A stretch of DNA of 64,000 nucleotides from Celeribacter indicus (GTDB lineage: Bacteria; Pseudomonadota; Alphaproteobacteria; Rhodobacterales; Rhodobacteraceae), in the NCBI RefSeq assembly GCF_000819565.1, contig NZ_CP004396.1, forward strand, positions 1-64,000. The letters are read 5' to 3'. The notes beneath the pieces were generated by a model that was not told the DNA's origin, did not search any database, and saw only the letters and a program-made list of their open reading frames with translations. This document shows, piece after piece, positions 15,285 through 23,301 of the stretch. How positions within the stretch are numbered: the first letter of the stretch is position 1; each line of letters opens with the position of its first letter. The position numbers and the translations under genes were made by a program.

Positions 15285-15689
15285 ATGCAGAACATCGTCA
15301 TCCTCGCCGGCAATATCGGTCAGACCCCCGAAGTCCGCAGCACCCAGAGCGGCACCAAGATCACCAACTTCAGCCTCGCCACCTCGCGTCCCCGCCTCTC
15401 GGAAGGCCGAGTAATGCGCGACGAGAACGGCTACCGGGTCATGGACACCGAATGGCACCGCATCACCTGCTTCAACGGTCTCGGCAAGACGGTCGCCGAG
15501 CATTGCGAAAAGGGCATGAAGGTCCTCGTCCACGGCCGCATCCACTACACCAAGTGGATCGACAGTATGGGGAACGACCGCTACGGCTGCGAGATCATCG
15601 CCGAGAAGGTCGACTTCCTGAGCCGCCCGAAGTCGGCCGAGAATGAAAACCCCGAGCTGGTCGACCGCGACGATGAGATCCCGTTCTGA
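15285..15689 (+). CDS. ssb: Single-stranded DNA-binding protein, plasmid type
   Basis: 134 residues with an OB fold: MQNIVILAGNIGQTPEVR, ITNFSLATS, EWHRITCF, then KGMKVLVHGRIHYTKW. The C-terminal tip DDEIPF is the SSB protein-interaction tail. Plasmid SSBs protect incoming single-stranded DNA after transfer. The ATG at 15285 is preceded by an AGGAG site; longer in-frame upstream starts were rejected. The 266 bases between the IS duplication and this gene show nothing else clear. Confidence 0.93.
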   Translation: MQNIVILAGNIGQTPEVRSTQSGTKITNFSLATSRPRLSEGRVMRDENGYRVMDTEWHRITCFNGLGKTVAEHCEKGMKVLVHGRIHYTKWIDSMGNDRYGCEIIAEKVDFLSRPKSAENENPELVDRDDEIPF

Positions 15690-15709
15690 GAACGGGGTCT
15701 CCCCCTCGG

Positions 15710-15733
15710 GCCCGGCGGGGAAACCCGCCGGGC
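15710..15733 (+). terminator. Strong GAAA-loop hairpin after ssb
   Basis: GCCCGGCGGG (15710-15719), loop GAAA, CCCGCCGGGC (15724-15733): a perfect 10-bp stem, 21 bases after the ssb stop. No T-run on the plus strand. Confidence 0.65.
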
Positions 15734-15800
15734 TCGCTGCGCTGCTACAATGTAGCTTCGAGCCGACTTTGGCCGATGATGCAATTTTTTTGAACGGCAG

Positions 15801-16877
15801 CTATCTGTCGAGCAGTGCACGCATTAACGGGTTTGTCATGGCAATGTCGGGCATGCTTTCCGGTCGGTATGGAATACTGAAATTAATCAAGTCGTCGGAC
15901 TCGCGCGAAGCTTCGACACCAATACTCTCAGCCATGTCCTCTAAGACATCGCCAATTGCCTCGAAGGCATCCAGATTCTTCCATTTCCCAAATTCGCTCC
16001 AAAGCGCCTCGTGCACTTCAATTAAGCGTTCGTAGAACGGAGCAAACCACCCAAACTCAGACGCATCGGTGAGAGCAGGCGGATGCGTTTCTGGGGTTTC
16101 CTGCGCCGCTGCGGCACCCACAAAGTAAGATGAATACTTTAGCAGATCGCCGAGCTTGCCATACACTTCCCCCACAATCTGCCCAACATCCCCGTGGGTC
16201 CGATATGCCTTGATCAGCTCATAGCATTGGCCCCTGGTATCGCCCAACACCTTGACCAAGGTTTCGAGGTAACCCTCCGCGGGGTCATATCCGATAGAGC
16301 CGGCGATGCGGCATACTGCATACTCATCCCACGTTGCCAGAATTACCTGCCAGCGCATGTTGTCTAGGATATTGCTATGTGTTTTCTGAAGAAGAAACCC
16401 GGGGAAAGACCTGTCAAATGCTGCTGTCACCTCCACATGCGCGCATTCGTGCGCAACTAGATGAAGCGATTGCCAGAAGTATTCGGTTTCCTCCCCGGGT
16501 TCTTCTAGGATGCTGAGCGCGTAGTTCGCGTTAAGTACTAGATGCGTTTTGATCACACCGTCGCGAATTACCGTGGGTGCCATTGCAACACCGATGGCGA
16601 CACCTTTGGTGGCGGTGAGCGTGTAGGTTGTCTCATATCCACGATCAAGATCAGCTAGTGCCTCGTCGTAGTCGAAGGCGACGGTGACGCCATCCAGGTT
16701 GGCTAGGTCAATGGATTGACTGATAACGCTGAGAACGGAATGCAACTTGTAAATCGCCTCCTTGGCGTAATCCTCATCTGCAAACATTCTGGCGGAAAAC
16801 TGAAGATCGCTCGGAATCGTAACGCCTTGTGGCAGTTCGTCGGTCTTGCCCTCTTCATCCTGCATCTTGCTCACCAT
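15801..16877 (-). CDS. Orphan HExxH metallopeptidase-like protein
   Basis: 358 residues, no named family recognised. A zinc-peptidase motif HECAH occurs near residue 142 (SLHLVAHECAHVEVTAAFD). A second conserved-looking segment is WQVILATWDEYAVCRIAGSI, where Glu could be the third ligand. No signal peptide, so probably cytosolic. It is transcribed against the flanking plasmid genes and has visibly lower GC, both signs of separate acquisition. It may be a defence or stress cargo gene. Confidence 0.7.
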   Translation of the reverse strand: MVSKMQDEEGKTDELPQGVTIPSDLQFSARMFADEDYAKEAIYKLHSVLSVISQSIDLANLDGVTVAFDYDEALADLDRGYETTYTLTATKGVAIGVAMAPTVIRDGVIKTHLVLNANYALSILEEPGEETEYFWQSLHLVAHECAHVEVTAAFDRSFPGFLLQKTHSNILDNMRWQVILATWDEYAVCRIAGSIGYDPAEGYLETLVKVLGDTRGQCYELIKAYRTHGDVGQIVGEVYGKLGDLLKYSSYFVGAAAAQETPETHPPALTDASEFGWFAPFYERLIEVHEALWSEFGKWKNLDAFEAIGDVLEDMAESIGVEASRESDDLINFSIPYRPESMPDIAMTNPLMRALLDR

Positions 16878-17057
16878 TCACCCGCTAAGTCTGAGATTCC
16901 CCGCGCACATCTAGATATGGACACATACTGCGCTGGCACAACCGAATCTGGGTAAGAAATTCGGAGATGGCGCAGGCGCAGCGAGAGCCCGCTTCGTCCC
17001 GCATTGCTGCCGCTCGTGCCTCTTTTGAAGAGTGAAAGAAAGGCTGGCTGCTTTCGC

Positions 17058-17097
17058 GACAGGTTGAAGGCTGGGAGAGTGGCTCCCGGCGCCTGTC
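17058..17097 (+). promoter_or_regulatory. Two-stem hairpin leader 2, before the DUF932 gene
   Basis: Outer stem GACAGG (17058-17063) / CCTGTC (17092-17097); inner stem GGGAG (17073-17077) / CTCCC (17083-17087) with loop AGTGG. Same spacing and loop as leader 1; the outer stem changes G-C to A-T in both arms. It is followed by GGAGGA and the ATG at 17112. The rest of 16878-17057 shows no gene. Confidence 0.75.
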
Positions 17098-17111
17098 ACG
17101 GAGGAATGTCG

Positions 17112-18311
17112 ATGGGCGTTGTGGAAGTTCTGGATCCGGTTCAGCCGGCGCGGGCCGGTGGCTGGAAAGTGGATGTGAGCCGGGGCGAGCGGAACGGCCG
17201 GGTGTCGTCCGAATGGTTCAACCGGCCGGATGACGAGCGGTACCTGTCGCTCGACGATCTCTGGGCCAATGTGAAGGGTCGCTCTGAGCGCAGCCGCAGC
17301 CGGGTGGTGCAAACCGCCGACATCCGTGTCGAGGCTGCGCGCGACAGTGCAGAGCGGCTGCACTTGGTCCTGCCGAAAGCGCATGAGCCGGTCGCGCCCA
17401 CGCACTGGGCCTTCGGCCAGCTTGCCAGCATCGTCGGTGCGCCGGCATCCTACCTGCGGCAGCTTCCCGCGCCTTTGGCGGGGATCAACCTGCAATACGG
17501 TTTGACCAACCACCGCGCCGAGCAGGTGAAGACCTTCGAGACCGAGGATGGCCGAACGGAACTGCGCGCCGTGACCGGTCCCGACTACGGCCGCATCCAT
17601 GACTTCGAACTTGTAGAGGCGGTGCAGCGCATCGCGGGCAATGGCACCGGCGATACGCGCTGGAAGGTGCCGGGTGTGCTGGATTGGTCGACCGGGGTCT
17701 ACAACCCCGATGTCGAAATCAGCCGCGACACGACCACGCTCTATGCGTCTGACCGCGACGTCTTCCTGTTCCTCGTCGATGATCGCAACCCGATCGAGGC
17801 GGGTAAGTTACCCGACGGCTCCCCCGATCTCTATTTCCGGGGCTTCTATTGCTGGAATTCCGAGGTGGGCGCGAAGACCCTTGGTATGGCGAGCTTCTAT
17901 CTGCGGGCGGTGTGCCAGAACCGCAATCTCTGGGGTGTCGAGGACTTCCAAGAGATCAAGATCCGTCACTCGAAATACGCCGCTTCGCGCTTCGCACATG
18001 AGGCCGCGCCCGCGTTGACGCGGTTTGCCAATTCCTCGCCGCAGGGGTTCGTGAACGGGATCAAGGCGGCGCGGCAGCAGATCGTGGTGCGCAGCGATGA
18101 GGACCGCGCGGATTTCCTGCGTAAGCGCGGTTTCTCGAAAGCCGAATCCGGCAAGATCATCGAGAAGGTGCTGATGGAGGAAGGCCGCCCGCCCGAGAGC
18201 ATCTTCGATTTCGTGCAGGGCATCACGCGGCTCGCCCGCGACAAGACTCAGCAGGATGCACGCCTCGACATGGAAGGGCGCGCCAAGAAGCTCCTCGACC
18301 GGGTCGGCTGA
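17112..18311 (+). CDS. DUF932 family plasmid/phage-type protein
   Basis: 399 residues. Matches the DUF932 (phage/plasmid-like TIGR03299) pattern: WAFGQLASIVGAPASYLRQLP, YGLTNHRAEQVKTF, AVTGPDYGRIHDFELVEAV, DRDVFLFLVDDRNPIE, and FRGFYCWNSEVGAKTLG. The family is widespread on conjugative plasmids and phages but has no settled function. Start chosen at 17112, seven bases after GGAGGA; an ATG at 17106 is too close to that site. Preceded by the hairpin leader and followed by radC. Confidence 0.88.
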   Translation: MGVVEVLDPVQPARAGGWKVDVSRGERNGRVSSEWFNRPDDERYLSLDDLWANVKGRSERSRSRVVQTADIRVEAARDSAERLHLVLPKAHEPVAPTHWAFGQLASIVGAPASYLRQLPAPLAGINLQYGLTNHRAEQVKTFETEDGRTELRAVTGPDYGRIHDFELVEAVQRIAGNGTGDTRWKVPGVLDWSTGVYNPDVEISRDTTTLYASDRDVFLFLVDDRNPIEAGKLPDGSPDLYFRGFYCWNSEVGAKTLGMASFYLRAVCQNRNLWGVEDFQEIKIRHSKYAASRFAHEAAPALTRFANSSPQGFVNGIKAARQQIVVRSDEDRADFLRKRGFSKAESGKIIEKVLMEEGRPPESIFDFVQGITRLARDKTQQDARLDMEGRAKKLLDRVG

Positions 18312-18370
18312 CGCGAAGCCCGGCACAGCGACCGCCTGCATCCGCGGCGGTCGCGTTCTCCTCTTCCGCA

Positions 18371-18418
18371 TGCACGCCACTGGCCCCGCCCCGAGAGGGC
18401 AGGGGACTTCGGTGTGCA
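18371..18418 (+). promoter_or_regulatory. Hairpin leader before radC
   Basis: Outer TGCAC (18371-18375) / GTGCA (18414-18418); inner CCCC (18384-18387) and CCC (18389-18391) pair with GGG (18397-18399) and GGGG (18402-18405); loop CGAGA. Layout resembles the other leaders of this block but the spacing is less exact. Confidence 0.5.
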
Positions 18419-18436
18419 CAGTTCAGCGAGACCCCC

Positions 18437-18877
18437 ATGACCCCCCAGGAACAAACTGTCATCCTCGAGGCACGCGACATCCTCGGCCGCTACCTCAGCC
18501 AGAACCCGGTCATCGGCAGCTGGCAAGCGCTGATGGACTATTGTGCGCTGACTGTCCGAGGTCCCATCGAGCGCTTCCATGTCCTCTATCTCGACCGCAA
18601 GAACCGCATCATCGCTGATGAGCTTTTGTCTACCGGCACGGTCGACCATGTCCCGGTCTATCCACGCGAGGTGATCAAGCGGGCGCTGATGCTGAACGCC
18701 AGCGCGCTGATCCTGATCCACAACCACCCGTCGGGCGATCCGACACCGTCGGAGGCCGATCTCAGCATTACCGGGGAGATCCAGAAGGGGTGTAAGTTTT
18801 TCGGCCTGACGCTGCATGACCACGTCATCGTCGGCGCCGGGACGGAACTGAGCCTGCGGGCCCTGGGCAAGCTGTGA
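18437..18877 (+). CDS. radC: RadC-type JAB-domain protein
   Basis: 146 residues, only the JAB/MPN half of chromosomal RadC, as is usual on plasmids. The metal motif HNHPSGDPTPSEADL is intact and FHVLYLDRKNRII leads into the domain. Despite the name, a DNA-repair role is doubtful; mobile-element RadC proteins may help plasmid establishment. It starts 125 bases after DUF932 within the same block. Confidence 0.88.
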   Translation: MTPQEQTVILEARDILGRYLSQNPVIGSWQALMDYCALTVRGPIERFHVLYLDRKNRIIADELLSTGTVDHVPVYPREVIKRALMLNASALILIHNHPSGDPTPSEADLSITGEIQKGCKFFGLTLHDHVIVGAGTELSLRALGKL

Positions 18878-18937
18878 CGCGCCTTGCGAGCCTGCCGCCG
18901 TCACCCTTCCGAGGAAGAGGGCGGGGGTTTGGTCTTT

Positions 18938-18975
18938 GACGGTTTGAAGCGGGGAGAGAGGCTCTCCGCACCGTC
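18938..18975 (+). promoter_or_regulatory. Two-stem hairpin leader 3, cut off from its gene by an IS
   Basis: Outer stem GACGGT (18938-18943) / ACCGTC (18970-18975); inner stem GCGGGGAG (18949-18956) / CTCTCCGC (18962-18969) with loop AGAGG. The IS at 18981 separates it from the gene at 20398. Removing the IS and one copy of its 9-bp duplication restores hairpin, GGAGAT ribosome site and ATG in the usual order. Confidence 0.75.
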
Positions 18976-18980
18976 GGAGA

Positions 18981-20381
18981 GAGCTATGCGGGAATTTGGG
19001 TGATGGTGTGATTTGAAGTGCGGCGTATTGTGGCGGGTGTTGAAGCCGGCCAGAACCTCACGAGGAGCAATACGCCTATGAAGAACGATACAACGATCCT
19101 GCCCTTTCGCCAATCGGAATCGATAGCGGATCCATTGACAGAAATTGCACGGGAAGGTGCGCGCCGGATGCTGGCGGAGGCGCTGAAAGCCGAAGCTGAT
19201 GCGTTTGTCGCCAGTTTTGCCGCTGAGCACTTGGAGGATGGCCGCCAGCGGATTGTGCGGCATGGATTTGGCCCTGAACGGAAGATTCAGACGGGGATCG
19301 GTGCTCTGGATGTCCAGCGGCCCAAGGTGCGCGACCGGATGGCGTCCTGTGATGGGGCAGAAAAAATCCGCTTTACCTCGAACATTCTGCCGAAATGGGC
19401 GCGCCGCTCGATCAGCTTGGACGCGCTGCTGCCTGTTCTTTATCTGAAGGGCATATCGACGGGCGATTTCCAGGACGCGCTGTCGGCCATCATGGGGCCG
19501 GATGCACCCAACCTCTCGCCAAGCGTCATCTCGCGTCTGACTGCCGGATGGCAGGTTCAATATGATGCCTGGGCACGGCGGGATCTGTCTGCCCGCCACT
19601 ATGTCTACATCTGGGCGGACGGCGTCTATCTTCAGGCGCGGATGGAGGAAAATGCCGAATGCATGCTGGTGATCATCGGCGCGACACCGGAGGGCAAGAA
19701 AGAGCTGATCGGCTTTCAGGTCGGCCTGCGGGAGAGCGCGCAGAGCTGGCATGAGTTGCTGACCGACATCAAAGGCCGCGGGCTGTCCGTCGCACCGGAA
19801 ATTGCGGTTGGGGATGGAGCCATGGGGTTCTGGAACGCACTGGACAAAACGTTTCCAGGCACAAAGCACCAACGGTGTTGGGTGCATAAGGTAAAGAACG
19901 TCCAGAACTGTTTTCCCAAGCAGATGGCCCTGGCGGTCAAGTCAGATCTGGACGACATCCAGCACGCCGGAACGCGCGCAGAAGCCGATGCTGCGTTGGC
20001 AGTTTTCTCCGAAAAGTATGGCGTCAAATACCCAAAAGGTGTTGCCTGCCTGACAAAGGACGAAGAGGCGATGCTTGCATTCTTCGACTTCCCAGCTGAG
20101 CATTGGGGCCATCTGCGCACCTCGAACCCGATTGAAAGCGTGTTCGCCACTGTTCGGCACCGAACGGTGAGGACCAAAGGGGCGCTGTCACAAAAGACCG
20201 CAAAACTGATGGTCTTCACCCTCATTCAGGCAGCATCGAAAAAATGGCTGCGCCTCAAGGGCAGAAATCAGTTGCCAAAGGTTATCGAAGGAATCAAGTT
20301 CACAGACGGTATCGAACACACAAACGATACCGAAAACCGCGCCGCCTGATGATGCGCGTCACCCAAATTCAAGCATAGCTC
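18981..20381 (+). mobile_element. IS256-family element, copy 2 (1401 bp), in a gene leader
   Basis: Same ends as copy 1 (GAGCTATGC inward). The 9-bp target duplication CGTCGGAGA flanks it at 18972-18980 and 20382-20390. Orientation is opposite to copy 1. Since each copy has its own matching duplication, the two arrived separately and the segment between them has not inverted since. Confidence 0.95.
19078..20349 (+). CDS. IS256-family (mutator-type) transposase, copy 2
   Basis: 423 residues, identical to the product at 8915-10186. The ATG at 19078 gives MKNDTTILPFRQSES; an upstream in-frame GTG at 19018 is less likely. The C-terminus carries the ENRAA tail a few bases before the right inverted repeat. 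Confidence 0.93.
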   Translation: MKNDTTILPFRQSESIADPLTEIAREGARRMLAEALKAEADAFVASFAAEHLEDGRQRIVRHGFGPERKIQTGIGALDVQRPKVRDRMASCDGAEKIRFTSNILPKWARRSISLDALLPVLYLKGISTGDFQDALSAIMGPDAPNLSPSVISRLTAGWQVQYDAWARRDLSARHYVYIWADGVYLQARMEENAECMLVIIGATPEGKKELIGFQVGLRESAQSWHELLTDIKGRGLSVAPEIAVGDGAMGFWNALDKTFPGTKHQRCWVHKVKNVQNCFPKQMALAVKSDLDDIQHAGTRAEADAALAVFSEKYGVKYPKGVACLTKDEEAMLAFFDFPAEHWGHLRTSNPIESVFATVRHRTVRTKGALSQKTAKLMVFTLIQAASKKWLRLKGRNQLPKVIEGIKFTDGIEHTNDTENRAA

Positions 20382-20397
20382 CGTCGGAGATATGCCC

Positions 20398-20916
20398 ATG
20401 TTCGACCTTCCTCTCCAAACTCAGCCGGAAACGCAGAAAACAGGTTTGCCGCCGAGCCTCCTGACCGATTTTGCAGATCAAGACTTGCCGTTCGCACTCA
20501 CGACGGCTTGCCATGCGCCCGCAGCTCTCATGTCCGGGCAGGCACACCCCAAGGTACTGGAGCGGTTTGCCACGCTGGCCGAGGCCATGCAGGGGGCAAT
20601 CATTCACGCCGAAGATATCACACCTGAAGACGCTCCGCGCATCCTGGCAATCCTCGATCGGGAGGGCCGTCTCGTTCTGGCCGGAGCTACCTGTGATGGC
20701 GGGGTCGCATGGTGCCACCCGGTCTCGGATGCCGCCGAAGCCCGCGCCGTCGTGTCCGAGGCCAGCCAGACCCGCGCGCAGGCCATGCGGGCGGCCGAGT
20801 GGCATGAACATGGCCTCGCGCGACGGCTGCGGCACCACGCCAACCTTCTCGATGCCCGTCTTGTCGATCCGCTCTGGCGTGTCTTCGCGTCTCGCGCCCT
20901 GCAGATCGCGGCGTGA
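20398..20916 (+). CDS. Plasmid block protein of unknown function
   Basis: 172 residues, soluble. The centre reads HPKVLERFATLAEAMQGA, then a beta-rich part with REGRLVLAGATCDGGVAWCHPVSD, then an Arg/Ala-rich helical tail. No family recognised. Start at 20398, eight bases after GGAG; the ATG at 20392 is too near. Its native leader lies upstream of the IS, so expression now depends on the IS or on read-through. Confidence 0.72.
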   Translation: MFDLPLQTQPETQKTGLPPSLLTDFADQDLPFALTTACHAPAALMSGQAHPKVLERFATLAEAMQGAIIHAEDITPEDAPRILAILDREGRLVLAGATCDGGVAWCHPVSDAAEARAVVSEASQTRAQAMRAAEWHEHGLARRLRHHANLLDARLVDPLWRVFASRALQIAA

Positions 20917-20944
20917 CGCCCGAGAGTCAGAGAAGGGCAGGGGA

Positions 20945-20990
20945 GGATGTGAGCCTGCGAGGACGAGAGAGAGCCTCGGGGTTCAGATCC
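20945..20990 (+). promoter_or_regulatory. Hairpin leader 4, before the DUF6878 gene
   Basis: Outer stem GGAT-G-TGAGCC (20945-20955) pairs with GGTTCA-G-ATCC (20980-20990), with one mismatch and one G-U. Inner stem CGAGG (20958-20962) / CCTCG (20974-20978) encloses a GAGAGAG loop. After it comes ATTCCGGAGTTTCC and the ATG; the same stretch follows leader 5. Confidence 0.65.
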
Positions 20991-21013
20991 CTTTCCTCAT
21001 TCCGGAGTTTCCA

Positions 21014-21505
21014 ATGTCCAAGATCGAACCCACCCTGGCCGCGCCGATGGCGCCGTCCAGGATTGATTTCGCCGCCGTGCTGGCTCGGCAGTCCGAGCGT
21101 GACGCGCGGATCGCAGCTTTGCGACCGGCCAACAAGGAGCGCCTCTTCGATGGCCTGACTGCCGCGGGCATCACACATGTGACTGTGTGTTTCGACGGCT
21201 ATGGCGACAGCGGTCAGGTTGAGAGTATCGCTGCCTACGCTGGCGAGACCGAGGTTGTTTTCCCCAAGACCGAGATCGCCTATGCCGCATTGACCTGGGA
21301 CGACCCGGAGGTCGAGACGCGGGCGCTTTCGCTGGAAGATGTCGTCGAGCAACTGGCCTACGACTTGCTGTCTGACACCCATGGAGGTTGGGAAAACAAC
21401 GACGGGGCTTACGGCGAATTCTGCTTCGACGCGCGCGCGCGCTCCATCCACCTCGAGTTCAACGAGCGCTTCACCTCGTCCGAACTCACCACCCACGATT
21501 TCTGA
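21014..21505 (+). CDS. DUF6878 family protein
   Basis: 163 residues. The motif GITHVTVCFDGYGDSGQVESI fits the DUF6878 family of plasmid proteins; WENNDGAYGEFCFD near the end is also typical. Acidic, no membrane segment. Function unknown. It shares the hairpin leader type and sits 10 bases before the DUF6915 gene, so the two are probably co-transcribed. Confidence 0.8.
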   Translation: MSKIEPTLAAPMAPSRIDFAAVLARQSERDARIAALRPANKERLFDGLTAAGITHVTVCFDGYGDSGQVESIAAYAGETEVVFPKTEIAYAALTWDDPEVETRALSLEDVVEQLAYDLLSDTHGGWENNDGAYGEFCFDARARSIHLEFNERFTSSELTTHDF

Positions 21506-21515
21506 GGGGGCGGCG

Positions 21516-21893
21516 ATGGCACATCCCTACCACCACGCCCTGTCCTCGGTGAAGAAATGGGGCGGCACGGTCGACGACTTCATGGCAGTGCATTCCTGGT
21601 TTGACCAGAGCAAGGAGATCACGGCCGATTTTCGGCACCGGGCGCTGCGCCACCATGCGGAGGGCATCTTCATGGCCGAGACGATTTTCGGCCAGACCCT
21701 CTCGCTCTCGACCGGGCGCATCATCCCGACCCGCTGGGTGGGAGAGCAACATGTGAAGGAAGACCTCGGCTTCATTCCGAGCTTCGCCGATTGGGTGAAG
21801 GCCATTCGGCCCGAGCCTTGGATGGGTCGGACCGAACGGATCGAGGCACAGGTCGATCCGCATCTCGTCTCGCCCGTGGTCGAGGTAACGTGA
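21516..21893 (+). CDS. DUF6915 family protein
   Basis: 125 residues starting MAHPYHHALSSVKKWGG, the typical DUF6915 opening; DDFMAVHSWFDQSKEI and HHAEGIFMAETIFG follow. Often found next to DUF6878 on alphaproteobacterial plasmids. Function unknown. GAGGGGG upstream is the likely ribosome site. Confidence 0.8.
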   Translation: MAHPYHHALSSVKKWGGTVDDFMAVHSWFDQSKEITADFRHRALRHHAEGIFMAETIFGQTLSLSTGRIIPTRWVGEQHVKEDLGFIPSFADWVKAIRPEPWMGRTERIEAQVDPHLVSPVVEVT

Positions 21894-21894
21894 C

Positions 21895-22092
21895 ATGACC
21901 GATCCCACTTATCTAAGTCTTGGCTTGCCGCTGACCGCTTCGCCACTGGCAGTGGTTCGCGCGGCGATCCGGGCGCTGCACCCCAACACACGCGCCGTTT
22001 GCGGCCTCCGAACCGCGCGCAAGCATTTCTACCGGCAAATGCTCTGCGCGCATGCCGCACGAAAGGCGGCAGACGACACGTCGATCGGCTGA
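21895..22092 (+). CDS. Small basic protein, unknown
   Basis: 65 residues, Arg/Ala-rich (HPNTRAVCGLRTARKHFYRQML). Begins two bases after the DUF6915 stop, so translation may be coupled. No family recognised; small but in good codon context. Confidence 0.55.
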   Translation: MTDPTYLSLGLPLTASPLAVVRAAIRALHPNTRAVCGLRTARKHFYRQMLCAHAARKAADDTSIG

Positions 22093-22125
22093 TCGCTCCC
22101 GGCCGACCCTTCATCCCGATTCAGT

Positions 22126-22145
22126 ACCCGGCCTCTTGGCCGGGT
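22126..22145 (+). terminator. Perfect 8-bp hairpin before the gene at 22168
   Basis: ACCCGGCC, loop TCTT, GGCCGGGT. It ends the transcript of the small genes or acts as a leader hairpin; an AAGGAGG ribosome site follows 11 bases later. No T-run. Confidence 0.5.
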
Positions 22146-22167
22146 CTTCCCCATTAAGGAGGTTCCC

Positions 22168-22587
22168 ATGGCAGAATACTTCACCCATTTCTCGTGCCTG
22201 CTCGACGTCGGCAGCCCCGACAAGGCTGCCCGTGCACTCGCGCTGTTCCAGGAACTGCGCGCTGCGGATCAGGACGCCGACGACCCGGATATCGCTGGCT
22301 TCGATCTCATGCGCCAGGACGCGCCCGAGGGCAGCAGCCTCTGGATCCATGATGACGGGAACGGCGATGTCGAAGCCGTCATCCGCTTCGTCCTGCGTCT
22401 TGCTGAAGAGCTCGACCTCACCGGCCCTTGGGGGTTCCAGTATTCTCTGACCTGCTCTCGGCCACGACTCGACGCCTTTGGTGGCGGCGCGCATGCCATC
22501 GATCTCGGTGCGCGCAAATCCATCGGCTGGTCCAGCACGCAAGAATGGCTGGCCGCCGCATTGAACGGGGAGGACATCGATGCCTGA
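22168..22587 (+). CDS. Plasmid block protein, unknown
   Basis: 139 residues, acidic. MAEYFTHFSCLLDVGSP opens a domain with SLWIHDDGNGDVEAVIRFVLR and WGFQYSLTCSRPRLDAFGGG, which resembles small proteins found on plasmids and phages near DUF6878. A strong AAGGAGG site lies upstream. The end overlaps the next gene by eight bases. Function unknown. Confidence 0.72.
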   Translation: MAEYFTHFSCLLDVGSPDKAARALALFQELRAADQDADDPDIAGFDLMRQDAPEGSSLWIHDDGNGDVEAVIRFVLRLAEELDLTGPWGFQYSLTCSRPRLDAFGGGAHAIDLGARKSIGWSSTQEWLAAALNGEDIDA

Positions 22588-23224
22588 GGTGATCTGCACC
22601 ACCGTCTACCAGTTCCCCGAACTCTCGGATGCCGCCAAGGAGAAGGCCCGCAACTGGTATCGCGACCTTGGACCCCACGACGACTGGTGGGATGCGGTCT
22701 ATGAGGATTTCGAGCGGGTCTGCGAAATCCTCGGCATCTGCCTGAAGACCACCGCCGTCCGCCTGATGGGTGGCGGGGCGCGGGCCAAGCCTTGCATCTG
22801 GTTTTCCGGTTTCTGGAGCCAGGGCGACGGCGCCTGCTTCGAGGGCTACTGGTCCCACGCCAAGGGCGCGGCCACGCGCATCCGGGACTACGCCCCGACC
22901 GACGCGACGCTGCATGGCATCGCCGACCGTCTGCAGGCCATCCAGCGGCGAAACTTCTACCAACTCGCCGCCGAGGCCAGCCACCGTGGCCGCTACTACC
23001 ATGAATACACCATGTCGATCGACGTCACGCGGGACAGTCCGAGGTGGCAGCCGCCGACCGAGGACGCCGAGGAGCTCGTGACCGAGGCGCTGCGCGATCT
23101 GGCCCGCTGGCTCTACCGCCAGCTCGAAGCCGAATACGACCACCTCACCTCGGACGAGGCCATCGAGGAGGGGATCATCGTCAACGAGTATACGTTCACG
23201 GAAGGAGGGCGGCGGTTCGGGTAA
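22580..23224 (+). CDS. Conserved plasmid/phage protein, unknown
   Basis: 214 residues. Opens TTVYQFPELSDAAKEKARNWYRD, with DDWWDAVYEDFERVCEILGI and FSGFWSQGDGACFEGYW; aromatic-rich patterns seen in a family found on phages and plasmids. No catalytic motif that I can name. Acidic, soluble. Overlap with the previous gene argues for coupled translation. Confidence 0.72.
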   Translation: MPEVICTTVYQFPELSDAAKEKARNWYRDLGPHDDWWDAVYEDFERVCEILGICLKTTAVRLMGGGARAKPCIWFSGFWSQGDGACFEGYWSHAKGAATRIRDYAPTDATLHGIADRLQAIQRRNFYQLAAEASHRGRYYHEYTMSIDVTRDSPRWQPPTEDAEELVTEALRDLARWLYRQLEAEYDHLTSDEAIEEGIIVNEYTFTEGGRRFG

Positions 23225-23254
23225 CAGTGATCAAAGTGCAAGGTTCATTTGATC

Positions 23255-23282
23255 TTTACAGTAAGTCCATATGGACTATATT
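23255..23282 (+). promoter_or_regulatory. Promoter with palindromic operator of the RES-Xre pair
   Basis: TTTACA (23255-23260), 16 bases, TATATT (23277-23282). Between and overlapping them is the perfect 14-bp palindrome AGTCCATATGGACT (23264-23277). A repressor bound there would block polymerase, as expected for autoregulation by the antitoxin. Confidence 0.7.
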
Positions 23283-23301
23283 GAAGCCAATGGAGGACGC
23301 C

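Noticed and set aside
18437..18877. Chromosomal DNA-repair RadC
   Set aside because: Only the JAB half is present and it lies in a plasmid block; a repair role is not supported.
8883..20381. Composite transposon made of the two 1401-bp IS copies
   Set aside because: Each copy has its own perfect 9-bp target duplication; a composite unit would have one shared duplication at the outer ends.
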